A DNA stretch of 64,000 nt from Alphaproteobacteria bacterium (GCA_019241645.1 JAFAWQ010000022.1:159201-223200); one strand, 5' to 3'. Counted from the stretch's first letter, positions 24,010 to 32,355 are shown. The notes: generated from the sequence alone by a model not told the origin. Made by a program: numbers and translations.

Positions 24010-24416
24010 TCTTTCTTCTGGACACCAATGTCGTCATCGCTCTTCTCAACGGCAAGCCGCGAGAGGTGCGTAGCGCCTTGCTTGTTGCCAAGGCTGCCGG
24101 CCACGGCGTGGCGATCACCTCCATCGTCTTGCACGAGCTCTGGTTCGGCATTTCCAAGAGCAGTCGCCGCGCCGAAAATGCGGAGGCGTTGCAGAAACTC
24201 CTTGCTGAGGGATTCGAGTCTATCGCTTTCGATGACAGTGATGCCGAAGTCGCGGGCCAGTTGCGCGCGGAACTAGCCAACGCTGGCACGCCGGTCGGAC
24301 CGTACGATCTGCTGATCGCAGCGCAGGCATTGCGTCGCGAGGCGACGCTCGTCACCGCCAACGAGCGCGAATTCGCGCGCGTCCAAGGGTTGCGGTGGAC
24401 AAACTGGGCAGCCTGA
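24006..24416 (+). CDS. vapC: VapC PIN-domain ribonuclease toxin
   Basis: 136-residue PIN toxin: [14 protein letters not shown] carries the first Asp, [15 protein letters not shown] the Glu, [14 protein letters not shown] the third acidic residue and [14 protein letters not shown] the last. It starts at TTG 24006 within the vapB stop (TTGA), the same coupling as the first vapBC pair. It is closer to the VapC of FitB/VapC4-like proteins than the pair at 19.8 kb, so the two modules are not recent duplicates. Confidence 0.94.
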   Translation: MIFLLDTNVVIALLNGKPREVRSALLVAKAAGHGVAITSIVLHELWFGISKSSRRAENAEALQKLLAEGFESIAFDDSDAEVAGQLRAELANAGTPVGPYDLLIAAQALRREATLVTANEREFARVQGLRWTNWAA

Positions 24417-24465
24417 GCCAGAGCCGCCGAATCGTTTTGCTGAACGTTCATTCATGCAAATGATT

Positions 24466-24491
24466 GGAACATTTGACAGTTTGCGCCGTTT
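24466..24491 (+). promoter_or_regulatory. EcfG-type general stress promoter
   Basis: GGAAC followed after exactly 16 bases by CGTTT matches the consensus recognised by the alphaproteobacterial general stress sigma factor EcfG (GGAAC-N16/17-CGTT). It lies about 35 bases upstream of the csbD start codon. CsbD proteins are stress-induced, so site and gene agree. Confidence 0.7.
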
Positions 24492-24523
24492 CCACTCCCG
24501 AGACGCGAACCAGGGAGTGCGTG

Positions 24524-24700
24524 ATGGATAACGATCGCATTAAGGGAGCCGCCGATCAGGCCAAAGGCGCCGTGAAGGACGCCGTCGGCAAGGTCACCGG
24601 CGATTCCAAGCTGCAGGCCGAAGGCAAGATGGACAAGGCAAAGGGCAAGGTCGAGAACGCCGTTGGCGGCGTGAAAGACGCCCTGCGCGACGACGATTAA
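24524..24700 (+). CDS. CsbD family stress-response protein
   Basis: 58-residue, highly charged helical protein: MDNDRIKGAADQAKGAVKDA, GDSKLQAEGKMDKAKGKVEN, GVKDALRDDD. The three K-G/A repeats are the CsbD signature. Members accumulate in stationary phase and general stress; molecular function is not established. An EcfG-type promoter lies upstream and a terminator hairpin follows. ATG 24524 is favoured over the 24464 frame start because it sits after the promoter and behind a purine-rich site (caggga). Confidence 0.93.
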   Translation: MDNDRIKGAADQAKGAVKDAVGKVTGDSKLQAEGKMDKAKGKVENAVGGVKDALRDDD

Positions 24701-24723
24701 ATCGCTAGCCAGCTTCAGGTTAA

Positions 24724-24754
24724 AACGCGGAGTGTCTGTCAGGCGCTCCGCGTT
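24724..24754. terminator. Bidirectional intrinsic terminator
   Basis: AACGCGGAG pairs perfectly with CTCCGCGTT across a 13-base loop. On the + strand CTTTATTC follows, and on the - strand the arm runs into TTTTAACC, so it can end both csbD and the convergent retropepsin-like gene, whose stop is three bases away. Confidence 0.75.
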
Positions 24755-24756
24755 CT

Positions 24757-26142
24757 TTATTCGTCTTCGTCGGATTTGGGTTGGTTGAAGGTCACCGGAA
24801 AACCAAGCGTCAATATTCCCGGCGTTAGGTCCTTCGCTTTCACAGTAAACGTGAACCTCCGTTCGGTACCGCTTGTGCTGCTCGGTAGCTGTTCCGTGAT
24901 GTCGACATGTTTGAGTAACGCTGCGTTATCTGCATCTGACGATCCATCGCGCGAAATCTGGAAGCTCGCGCTGGAGATAACTGCGCCGTCTTTCGCTTGC
25001 AGCGTGCAAGTTGTGTCCTTGCCGGGCGCTACCGTGACACGATCCGGAGCCGGCGGCATGTTGACCCCAAACCTGATTTTCGCGGAAATGAACCCTTCGG
25101 GCCCATCGCTGATGAAATGGCCCTCCGCATCGCCGCAGCGCAGAAGGATGGGATAGATCGGCGGCGGCGGAGGTTCGGGAGCATCATTCCAGGTCGTGGG
25201 GTCGGCAGCGGTGAGATGAAGCAGGTTTTCTTTTGTCGCGAGGTACAGCCGAAGGTGGCGAAGCTCCGCGAGCCCTAGATGGAGTTGTGAGGCTCCCCAG
25301 CACATTCCCATCATGCCGTGGAAAACGCGCGGCGTGCCATCGCATCGGCCGCCGGAATCGCCCGGCACGAGATCGATAACCGGATGCGCAATTTTGAGAC
25401 CACCTGCGGAAAGCGATTTGAATGGATAGCGGTAAACCCTTGCCCCACCCGGAGGTGCCGGAAGCTCCACAATTTTGGGCGACGTCTTGTCGAACCCGAA
25501 CAGTTTGGTCGCCGTGTTCATGCCCATTTCCGCTTGTGGCTGAATCGTCGCAAGGTCGGCGGTGACGTCTTCGCCATCCAGGGTCATCCGCACAAACAGA
25601 TGTCCGACTTTGTCCGTTTCAATCGGCAATGATGCGGAGTATTTGGCCCAGTAAGCACCGGCGTTCTCGCAATGGTCCGGCGAGAACAGGTTGAGCTTCG
25701 CGTCGCGCAGATTCAGCTCGATATCGAATCCCGACAGCAGGTCCGTGCCGAGGACGCCGGCAGGCGTATTTTCTACCAGAGGCTTATCCGGAAGCCGGAA
25801 TACCCAGATATCCTTGCCGCGGACCGGACCGATTTGAACATCGGGCAGACGGACCTGAAGCGAGATTTCATTGCCCAAATAGCCCACATGCACCTTTTCC
25901 GGAAGGAGTTTGCCATCCAGTTTTGCAGTGTCGGCATAAGTGCCGGTTACTGCCGAATGCGGGCTGCTGAGATCGAGCCGCATCAGCTGATCCGAACCGG
26001 AAAGCTTGACGGGCACGGCGACGGTGCCGTCGGGCAGTGTCCTGATCGGCAGCGATGCCACTTGCGTGAGTTTGCATTGCTCCGCGGCATGGCTCTGGCC
26101 GGCGGCAACAAGCAACGCTCCGAATAGTGCCGATTTTCTCAT
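24757..26142 (-). CDS. Secreted retropepsin-like protein with degenerate active sites
   Basis: 461 residues with a signal peptide (MRKSALFGALLVAAGQSHAA). Two lobes resemble retropepsin-type aspartyl proteases: residues about 40-155 (VAVPVKLSGSDQLMRLDLSS, then GVLGTDLLSGFDIELNL, the flap/closing motif) and about 180-300 (VTADLATIQPQAEMGMN). The catalytic D-T/S-G is replaced by D-L-S (Asp57) and D-L-A (Asp196), so proteolysis is doubtful. A C-terminal domain (residues about 330-461) contains beta-strands and VTVAPGKDTTCTLQ. It may be a binding protein derived from a protease. ATG 26142 has a GGGGGGAAAG ribosome site; the frame to 26316 is open but lacks one. Confidence 0.75.
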   Translation of the reverse strand: MRKSALFGALLVAAGQSHAAEQCKLTQVASLPIRTLPDGTVAVPVKLSGSDQLMRLDLSSPHSAVTGTYADTAKLDGKLLPEKVHVGYLGNEISLQVRLPDVQIGPVRGKDIWVFRLPDKPLVENTPAGVLGTDLLSGFDIELNLRDAKLNLFSPDHCENAGAYWAKYSASLPIETDKVGHLFVRMTLDGEDVTADLATIQPQAEMGMNTATKLFGFDKTSPKIVELPAPPGGARVYRYPFKSLSAGGLKIAHPVIDLVPGDSGGRCDGTPRVFHGMMGMCWGASQLHLGLAELRHLRLYLATKENLLHLTAADPTTWNDAPEPPPPPIYPILLRCGDAEGHFISDGPEGFISAKIRFGVNMPPAPDRVTVAPGKDTTCTLQAKDGAVISSASFQISRDGSSDADNAALLKHVDITEQLPSSTSGTERRFTFTVKAKDLTPGILTLGFPVTFNQPKSDEDE

Positions 26143-26261
26143 GAAGCTTTCCCCCCGGACGACAAGACTTGAGAAAAGAGGAAGACTGTCGCCAGTGCAA
26201 GGCAGTTGCGAAACGCGAATTAGGAGGACGGCGTCGCGCCGCGCAACTAAAGTGTCCAGCA

Positions 26262-26978
26262 ATGCCGCACAAGCCACAACTCTCCCCGAACTCGGGGATC
26301 GACTGGTCCACAGCACGGGGCGAGATCGAGCGTCTCGGCTGTGCCGTGCTCAGCGCCGTACTTTTGCCGGCGCAATGTAAGGAACTGATTGCGCTGTATG
26401 CGGATGAGCAGCGCTTTCGCAAGCGGGTGGTGATGGCGCAGCATGGCTTCGGCCGCGGCGAATACAAATATTTCGCCTATCCTCTGCCGCCGCTGGTGGC
26501 GAAGCTGCGCGACAGCCTTTATCCGCCGCTGGCCGAGGTCGCGAACGGCTGGAATGCGGCGCTGAAGAACGACAGCCGCTTTCCGCCTACGCATGCGGAG
26601 TATCTGGAACGCTGTCGTGATGCCGGGCAGACGAAGCCGACGCCGCTGCTTCTGCGCTATGGCGAAGGCGACTACAATTGCCTGCATCAGGATCTGTACG
26701 GCGCGCTGGTCTTTCCGCTGCAGGTGGCGATCCTGCTGTCGCGGCCGGGTGAGGATTTCGCCGGCGGCGAGTTCGTGCTCACCGAGCAGCGGCCGCGCAT
26801 GCAGTCGCGGGCGGACGTGGTGCCGCTTTCGCAGGGCGATGCGGTTGTCTTCGCCGTCAACGAGCGGCCGGTGCGTGGCACCAAGGGATATTATCGCGTG
26901 AAGATGCGCCACGGCGTGAGCCGCTTGCGCTCAGGCTTGCGCTTCACCCTCGGTGTCATCTTCCACGACGCGCAGTGA
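26262..26978 (+). CDS. 2OG-Fe(II) oxygenase superfamily protein
   Basis: 238-residue Fe(II)/2-oxoglutarate dioxygenase. The iron-binding HxD is in CLHQDLYGALVFPLQVA and the distal His plus 2OG-binding Arg are in VKMRHGVSRLRSGLRFTLG, giving the H-x-D...H...R set. The family (prolyl-hydroxylase-like, uncharacterised COG3826 type by recollection) often hydroxylates proteins or oxidises alkylated bases; the substrate here is unknown. ATG 26262 (MPHKPQLSPNSGIDW) was chosen; the frame starts at 26169 within the divergent leader region. Confidence 0.85.
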   Translation: MPHKPQLSPNSGIDWSTARGEIERLGCAVLSAVLLPAQCKELIALYADEQRFRKRVVMAQHGFGRGEYKYFAYPLPPLVAKLRDSLYPPLAEVANGWNAALKNDSRFPPTHAEYLERCRDAGQTKPTPLLLRYGEGDYNCLHQDLYGALVFPLQVAILLSRPGEDFAGGEFVLTEQRPRMQSRADVVPLSQGDAVVFAVNERPVRGTKGYYRVKMRHGVSRLRSGLRFTLGVIFHDAQ

Positions 26979-27006
26979 TGGATACACTGTGCTGCACAAA
27001 GAAAAA

Positions 27007-27032
27007 CGGAGCGCTCGAAAACGAGCGCTCCG
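27007..27032 (-). terminator. Intrinsic terminator after phoX
   Basis: CGGAGCGCTCG and CGAGCGCTCCG form a perfect 11-bp stem with an AAAA loop. On the - strand the hairpin is followed by TTTTTC, so it ends the phoX transcript 29 bases after its stop; on the + strand it may also attenuate read-through from the 2OG oxygenase gene. Confidence 0.85.
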
Positions 27033-27060
27033 CCTTGCGACTTTCCGATTTTCCAAAACG

Positions 27061-28628
27061 TTAGCGTTTGCGATTGGCGCTCCCGCCGGCGCGGCTCAGC
27101 TCGTAGATGGTGTTGTCACCATGCTGCTGGGTGAAGAAGCCTCGCGCGCCGATGAGATTTTCCGGCTTGCCGTAACCGTTCCCTCTGCCGTGTCCGCCGT
27201 TGGAGACGTAGATGCCGGTCGGCTCGTTATCCTCTTCGCCGCCATCGGAGGCGCTCGCATCGCGGCCCTGCGCCACGACACGCAACGGCGATGCAGGATT
27301 GGCCAGCGGGTAAGCCCAGATGGAATCGAGGGCGTTCAGCTGGTCGTGCAGTGTGTCGCCGCGGTCTTCGGTGGCCAAGATTGTGCCGCTGTCTCCCATG
27401 GTGAGATTGTCGAAGGAATTATGTGCCGAATCGCCAAGCGCGATCATCCTCACCGTGCCAAGGTTCTGCTTGTTGTCCAGGTCGAGCTCGAAGATGCCGC
27501 CCCAGGCGCCGCGCTGCGCCAGCTCAGGCACGGATCCCGAAAGGTTGTTGGTATCGCCGGTGGTGGCAAAGAAGAACGTCTTGAAGGAGCCATCCGGCTT
27601 GAACACGCCATTCTCCGGCCGCTTGAACGGCGTGGCGCCGGCGTTGCGCGCGGCAAGGTTGCAATCGAAGTCCACCGTGTTGGTGGTTGTGTCGTGCACG
27701 GTGACCCAATCGGTGGGGAACGAGGCGCCGCTATGCAGCTCGACCTGCTTCGGCGACCATACATCGTCGAACGCCTGCTGGGCGCTGGTGCCGCCGAACA
27801 CCAAAGGCGTGCCGTCGACATAGACGCGGAGCGCCTGAAGCTGGCCCCCGCCGTTTAAATCGCTTTTGTCGTACGGGACAAAGCGGAACACATAGGAGTT
27901 GGCTGCTTGGCAACCTTGTTCGGGCCGTTGATGTCGTTCTTGTCATTGCTCACGCCCTGGCCGCCGGTGTCTTCGACGAGATATATGCGGCCCTTGTTGT
28001 CGATCTTCACACCTTCAAGGCCGCAGCGTCCTATCGCGCCGTAGCGCGTGGTCAGCGTTGATGGCCACCTGATGGCGATTTCGTAGAGGCCGCCATCCGT
28101 CCCGCTCCCTTCCTGGGTGAACAGCATCGACTTGGTGAACGGATTGTAGGTCGAGCCGTCGGTGCGGTTCAGATGCGTCAGCCCGTCGCCCCCAACGGGC
28201 GTGAGAAGCGTGATCCGGTGAGCTGGATCGGAAACATCCAGATTGATGCGGGTTACGTACGATAGATTGCCCGCGCCTTCATGACCCTGGATCAGGAAAT
28301 GCGTGCCGTAATTGTATTTCGGCGTCGGCCCCTTCAGGCCATTTTCGAAATTGAGGTAAGTGTTCTCGTCCGGCTCGGTGTTGGCGCCGGATGAGAGTTG
28401 TCCGAATGTCGTGATGACGCCGGACGGATTCTCCAGCGCGTCGGTCCCGGTGGCAACCGGGCTCGCGGTGAAATCGGAACTGTAAACATTGGGCGGCGAC
28501 CCCACGGCCGGCTGGGCGGATGGCACGCCGCTGGTAAACGGGCCTATGCCGTCCGCCGCCCAGGCACTGGCGGGCACCGCGCACAGCAGCAGCGCTGCCA
28601 CCAGTTTCTGCGTTGTCGATCGTTGCAT
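27061..28628 (-). pseudogene. phoX: PhoX-type alkaline phosphatase (DUF839), frameshifted
   Basis: Secreted PhoX-family protein in two frames. The first part (start ATG 28628, signal peptide LVAALLLCAVPASAWA) runs through ISYVTRINLDV-type strands to VKIDNKGRIYLVEDTGGQG and NGPNKVAKQP. One base is then missing near 27898-27905 (cagccaac, expected cagcccaac), and the frame continues as NSYVFRFVPYDKSDLNGG to the calcium/iron-site-like MGDSGTILATEDRGD and ends ELSRAGGSANRKR. The rejoined protein would be about 522 residues, the family length. PhoX is a Fe/Ca phosphatase exported by Tat in characterised species; here the leader lacks an RR motif and looks Sec-type. The shift could be a real inactivation or a sequencing error. 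Confidence 0.8.
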
Positions 28629-28750
28629 CGATGTCTCTCCCTGAAGGTGTGCACGAGCGAGTCCGGCGACGTTCTCGGCGTCGGTATGGAGATCTGCCCG
28701 GCCTGTTGTCTGGATGCATCCAGATTCGATCGCGCTCTTAGGGAACGGCG

Positions 28751-28768
28751 ATGACAACGCGGCAACAG
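28751..28768 (-). promoter_or_regulatory. Weak Pho-box-like sequence upstream of phoX
   Basis: On the - strand CTGTTGC-CGCG-TTGTCAT resembles two PhoB half-sites (CTGTCAT) with the usual four-base spacer; the second half matches six of seven bases, the first four or five. It is about 120 bases before the phoX start. The other 277 bases of this gap (28629-28905) hold no further recognised element. Confidence 0.3.
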
Positions 28769-28905
28769 AACCGCGACCGGCGCGTAACAGTGGAATAGCG
28801 ATGCACGGTTTGCCGCCCATAGGCGGCACCGCTTTACGAAACCTTCATGAAAATTCGTGTGCCGGCGTTCAGCGATCGTTTACAGCCGCGTTCTAACATG
28901 CGCGC

Positions 28906-29067
28906 ATGACTGAATTCCTTCCCTGGTACGAACTTGCCGGCCTGCTGATCGGCGGGGCGCTGGCCTTCTATTATGCCAAGGTCAACCCGGAGAACCGGGC
29001 GCGCAACGCGCTGATCTCGCTCGTGCTGGTGTCGCTGGCGGTCTACCGCTTCACGTCGCTGCAGTAG
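28906..29067 (+). CDS. Small two-span membrane protein
   Basis: 53-residue frame beginning MTEFLPWYELAGLLIGGALA, with a hydrophobic helix (LAGLLIGGALAFYYA), a polar turn (KVNPENRARN) and a second helix (ALISLVLVSLAVYRF). Codon use matches the window and the hydrophobic pattern is consistent, so it is probably a real small membrane protein. Function unknown. It is divergent from phoX and 88 bases before the Kazal-like gene. Confidence 0.5.
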   Translation: MTEFLPWYELAGLLIGGALAFYYAKVNPENRARNALISLVLVSLAVYRFTSLQ

Positions 29068-29155
29068 CGGCTGCCGGCGAGACTTCGGTGCAGGCGCTTT
29101 CCGGCGCCCTGTGAATGCGTCATGCTGCGCACGAAGTCCGGCATAGGATGCGGCA

Positions 29156-29524
29156 ATGAATCTGTTTTCGGTGACAACGGCGGCGCTGCTCGGCCTGTTC
29201 GCGGCCCCTGCCGTCCAAGCGAAGCCCATGGCGCGCTGCCCGCTCGTGCGCGCGCCCGTGTGCGCGCTGCTGCCGGACGGCTCGCGCGCGAAGTTCGTCA
29301 ATGCCTGCGCCGCCGAGTGGAAAAAGGGAAAGGTGCTGCACGATGGCGACTGTCTGGCGCCGGGCAAGGAGCCGATGATGTGCTCGATGATCTACAAGCC
29401 GGTTTGCGCTGTCGACCCCGCGACGAAAGCAGACAGGACCTATCCCAATCTGTGTTCGGCCGAGACCGCCAACGCCAAGGTCGTGCGCGACGGCAAATGC
29501 GGACCGGCAACCCCCGGCCAGTGA
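29156..29524 (+). CDS. Secreted Kazal-like protease-inhibitor domain protein
   Basis: 122 residues with a signal peptide (FSVTTAALLGLFAAPAVQA). The mature part has two cysteine-rich repeats: CPLVRAPVCALLPDG ... FVNACAAEWKK ... GDC, and CSMIYKPVCAVDPATK ... TYPNLCSAETAN ... GKC. The spacing (C-x(6)-C-A ... Y/F-x-N-x-C ... G-x-C) is that of Kazal-type serine protease inhibitors. Bacterial Kazal proteins are uncommon; they may protect the envelope from host or predator proteases. The stop is one base from the converging GloVer gene. Confidence 0.75.
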   Translation: MNLFSVTTAALLGLFAAPAVQAKPMARCPLVRAPVCALLPDGSRAKFVNACAAEWKKGKVLHDGDCLAPGKEPMMCSMIYKPVCAVDPATKADRTYPNLCSAETANAKVVRDGKCGPATPGQ

Positions 29525-29525
29525 T

Positions 29526-30869
29526 CTACGGCGACAGCTCGAAGATTGTGCCGCCGTTGTGTGCGCCGCCCTGGATGGTCACGCCGTAGATGTGGCCGTC
29601 CGGCACCAAGGTGAGCGCGTCCGGATATTTGCCGTCGGCGCAATTCGCGGCGCCGCAGAAATCGTGGATCACTTTGTAATTTGTTCCATCAGGCCGCACG
29701 CGGAAGATCACGCCGGCCTGATGCGCGCCTCCGTCCTGCGTCGTTCCGATGAGCATTCCGGAGGCGTCCATGATCACGCCGGCCGCTGGCCGGGCGCCAT
29801 CGAGACAGGTTTCATCGGCACAAAATTCATGGACGGACGCGTACTGCCACGTGTCTCCTTCCAGGCTCAGCCGGAACACATTGCCGCCGCATCGCGCGCC
29901 TTTCCTGTGGCAATGCTGACCTCCGTAATTGTTCGTGCCGAAGAGCGTGCCGGAGGCATCGCGCCACAGCGGGCCGAAAGGATCGCGCGGTGTCTTTGGT
30001 GCCGTGCCCATGCTCGCAAGCAGTGTTTCGTTCCAGCCGCTTTCCGTCGGGGACAGCGTGAATGCCGTTCCCTGGCCGGCTTTGCCACCCAGCCCGGTCG
30101 TGCCGAGCAGATTCCCGGCCGGATCCATTGTGAGGCTGGAGGTGGGCCATGCCCCGTCTTCGGGCCCACCGCCAAAACCGTGAATCTCCGTCAGCTTCCA
30201 GTGGCCGCCGGTCTGCGAAAGTTCGTACGCGGCGCCTAAATTGCTCGTGCCACCATTGAAGGTGAGGCCGAACAACGGAGATGTTCCGTCGTAGAGCGCG
30301 CCGGCAGCAGCGCCGGCATAGGTTAGCGTTCCGGATGGTTCTGCAGCGGGTTCGCCGGAATAGGGGAACGCATAAAGCGTGTTGAGGGCCCAGCCCTTCG
30401 CCTGCGGCGACAGTTCAAAGGCAGTGCCTCCGCCATTGGGTCCATTCAGGCCTGTGGTCCCGTAGAGGTTACCTGCCGTATCGACAATAACGCCCATCGG
30501 TTGATAGCCGTCGGAGCATAGGGGCGGATCGGCGCAGAACCGGTACAGGGTGGAGAGTTTCCACTTGTTCTTTTTTACGGGAGAGAGTTCGAAGACGACG
30601 CCACCGGGCTCATATGCGGCAGCATAGCCGCCATAACCGGTGACGCCGAACAGATTTCCCGCCGCATCGCGCACCAGTGGACCAGCCGGGAATTGTCCGT
30701 CGCTGCAATGCGTCTTGGCGCAGAACGAATAGAGCGTCTTGAGCTTCCATGCCTGCGCCGGGTGCGGCGCGAGCGCGGCTGCAACGAGCGCGGCCATCAT
30801 GATCGTCAGCACACGGATGGCGGAGGTTATGGCGCTTCCCGTGCGCTGAGACTGTGACTCGCTAAACAT
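29526..30869 (-). CDS. Secreted seven-unit GloVer-repeat protein, cysteine type (copy 2)
   Basis: 447 residues; the start ATG 30869 has AAGGAG seven bases upstream and a long leader ending ALAPHPAQA. Seven units follow. Units 1, 2, 6 and 7 begin with the pair FCAKTHCSDG, FCADPPLCSDG, FCADETCLDG and FCGAANCADG. Unit 3 carries the insert TYAGAAAGALYDGTSPLFG. Unit 5 has an extended loop with two more cysteines (QHCHRKGARCGGNVF). The last unit ends GGAHNGGTIFELSP at the stop, the same terminus as the next gene. Likely a secreted beta-propeller; function unknown. It lies 23 bases behind the gene at 30893 and is probably co-transcribed with it. Confidence 0.85.
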   Translation of the reverse strand: MFSESQSQRTGSAITSAIRVLTIMMAALVAAALAPHPAQAWKLKTLYSFCAKTHCSDGQFPAGPLVRDAAGNLFGVTGYGGYAAAYEPGGVVFELSPVKKNKWKLSTLYRFCADPPLCSDGYQPMGVIVDTAGNLYGTTGLNGPNGGGTAFELSPQAKGWALNTLYAFPYSGEPAAEPSGTLTYAGAAAGALYDGTSPLFGLTFNGGTSNLGAAYELSQTGGHWKLTEIHGFGGGPEDGAWPTSSLTMDPAGNLLGTTGLGGKAGQGTAFTLSPTESGWNETLLASMGTAPKTPRDPFGPLWRDASGTLFGTNNYGGQHCHRKGARCGGNVFRLSLEGDTWQYASVHEFCADETCLDGARPAAGVIMDASGMLIGTTQDGGAHQAGVIFRVRPDGTNYKVIHDFCGAANCADGKYPDALTLVPDGHIYGVTIQGGAHNGGTIFELSP

Positions 30870-30892
30870 CTTTCACTCCTTGAACGCGCCGC

Positions 30893-32227
30893 TCACGGCG
30901 ACAGCTCGAACACCGTGCCGCCGTTGTGTGCGCCGCCGCCCACGGTCTCGCCGAACAAATTGCCGGACGCGTCCATTACCAAAGGACCTTGAGGAGAGGC
31001 GCCATCGGTGCAGTTCGACAGCGAGCAGAATTTGTACAGCGTCGTAAGTGTGCCGCCGGTGAACTCGAAGGCCGTTCCATAGCCTAGTTGCCTGATCGCA
31101 GTGTTGCCGCCCGCCTGTGTGAGTCCGAAGAGACTGCCCGCTGCATTGACCGTCAGCGCGCCGTCCGGGAACGCCCCGTCCGCGCAAAATTTCTCGCTGC
31201 AGAAATTGTAGAGCTGAGTCCGCGTGCCGTCCGGTGCCAATTGATAGAGCGTGCCGCAGCCATCGCGACAGCGAGACCTCTTTATCTTCGTGCCGCCTTC
31301 ATAGGTGCTTCCGAAGAGATTGTCCGCCGCATCCCGCGCGATCCCGATCGGATGAGCGCCATCCCTGCAGAGATTTCGGTGGCAGAAGCGGTAGAGCGCC
31401 GTGGCGCCGCGTTCGCGTTTGCCGCCAATCGCCGGCAGCGCGAGGATAGCGCCGCCGTCCAGCGTTCCGCCGCGTTCGGCCGCCACGATCAGGTCGCCGT
31501 TCTCTTCGGCGAGCAATCCTTCCGGACTGCTGCCGTTCTTGCAGCCCGAATCTCTGCAGAAGGTGTAAAGGAGGTCGAAGCTCCATTTGTGCGCGATCGG
31601 GGTAAGCGAGAACACTGTGCCGGCATGCCCTTTGCCGCCAAAGCCGGTCGTTCCAAAAAGCGGTGAGACGCCGTCGTATAGCTCGCCGGAATCCTGTCCG
31701 GCATAGGTCAGCGCGCCGTCCGGGTTCTTGCCGTCGGGGCAGCTGCTGTCATGCGTGCAGAAATCGTAGAGCCTGGTGAGAGACCATCGCTTGCCGCTCC
31801 CGTTCGGGCTCAGGCGGAAGACGGTGCCGTCCCCGCGGGTGCCGCCGCCCGGCGTGGTGCCGTAGAGATTGCCTGCCATATCCAGCACCAGCCTGCCTCT
31901 CGGGCCGCCGCCCTCGTCGCATTCGGCGCAGAAATTGTAGAGCACCTTCTCGCCCCAGACGCCTTTTTCGCTGTCGTAAGTCAGTTCGAAAATCGTCCCG
32001 GCTTCTTCAACACCGCCTAGGAGTGTTGCTCCGTAAAGGTTGCCCGCGGGATCGGCGATCAGTCCGCCGGCCGGCAACTTGCCGTCGTAGCAGCTGTCCG
32101 AGCAGAAATCGTGGACCAGCTTGTATGTCCACGCATGTGCGGGATGTGGCGCGAGCGCTGCGGAGAGCAGCGCCAGCGCGATGATCATCTGTAGGCGGAT
32201 GAAAGTGGCGCGGCGCTTTCGCGACAT
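30893..32227 (-). CDS. Secreted seven-unit GloVer-repeat protein, cysteine type (copy 3)
   Basis: 444 residues from ATG 32227, leader MIIALALLSAALAPHPAHA. Each of the seven units begins with F-C and a second cysteine two to five residues later, usually followed by x-D/N-G (e.g. FCSDSCYDG, FCTHDSSCPDG, FCHRNLCRDG, FCSEKFCADG). Unit 3 contains TYAGQDSGELYDGVSPLFG and unit 5 an extended cysteine loop (RSRCRDGCGTLYQL), exactly as in the downstream paralogue. It heads the two-gene leftward operon. An upstream start at 32308 is in frame but would displace the leader. Confidence 0.85.
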   Translation of the reverse strand: MSRKRRATFIRLQMIIALALLSAALAPHPAHAWTYKLVHDFCSDSCYDGKLPAGGLIADPAGNLYGATLLGGVEEAGTIFELTYDSEKGVWGEKVLYNFCAECDEGGGPRGRLVLDMAGNLYGTTPGGGTRGDGTVFRLSPNGSGKRWSLTRLYDFCTHDSSCPDGKNPDGALTYAGQDSGELYDGVSPLFGTTGFGGKGHAGTVFSLTPIAHKWSFDLLYTFCRDSGCKNGSSPEGLLAEENGDLIVAAERGGTLDGGAILALPAIGGKRERGATALYRFCHRNLCRDGAHPIGIARDAADNLFGSTYEGGTKIKRSRCRDGCGTLYQLAPDGTRTQLYNFCSEKFCADGAFPDGALTVNAAGSLFGLTQAGGNTAIRQLGYGTAFEFTGGTLTTLYKFCSLSNCTDGASPQGPLVMDASGNLFGETVGGGAHNGGTVFELSP

Positions 32228-32327
32228 GAATCCCCCCGTGAAATTTGAAGGTAATTCGAACCGGCAGCGGGAGCGGTGTCCAGTACCGCCCCCTGTTTGT
32301 GACAGCATTGTAAGAGGAATAAGACCC

Positions 32328-32355
32328 TTGACAGCGGCCAGAAATCCTCTAAATC
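32328..32355 (+). promoter_or_regulatory. Candidate sigma-70 promoter of the acidic protein gene
   Basis: TTGACA (32328) and TAAATC (32350) separated by 16 bases, ending about 35 bases before the start codon at 32390, which has an AGGAGA ribosome site. The -35 is perfect; the -10 is moderate. Confidence 0.45.

Noticed and set aside
17002..24416. Whole island as one defence system or integrative element
   Set aside because: No integrase, attachment repeats or tRNA were found; housekeeping genes (dusA, chorismate mutase) are interleaved.
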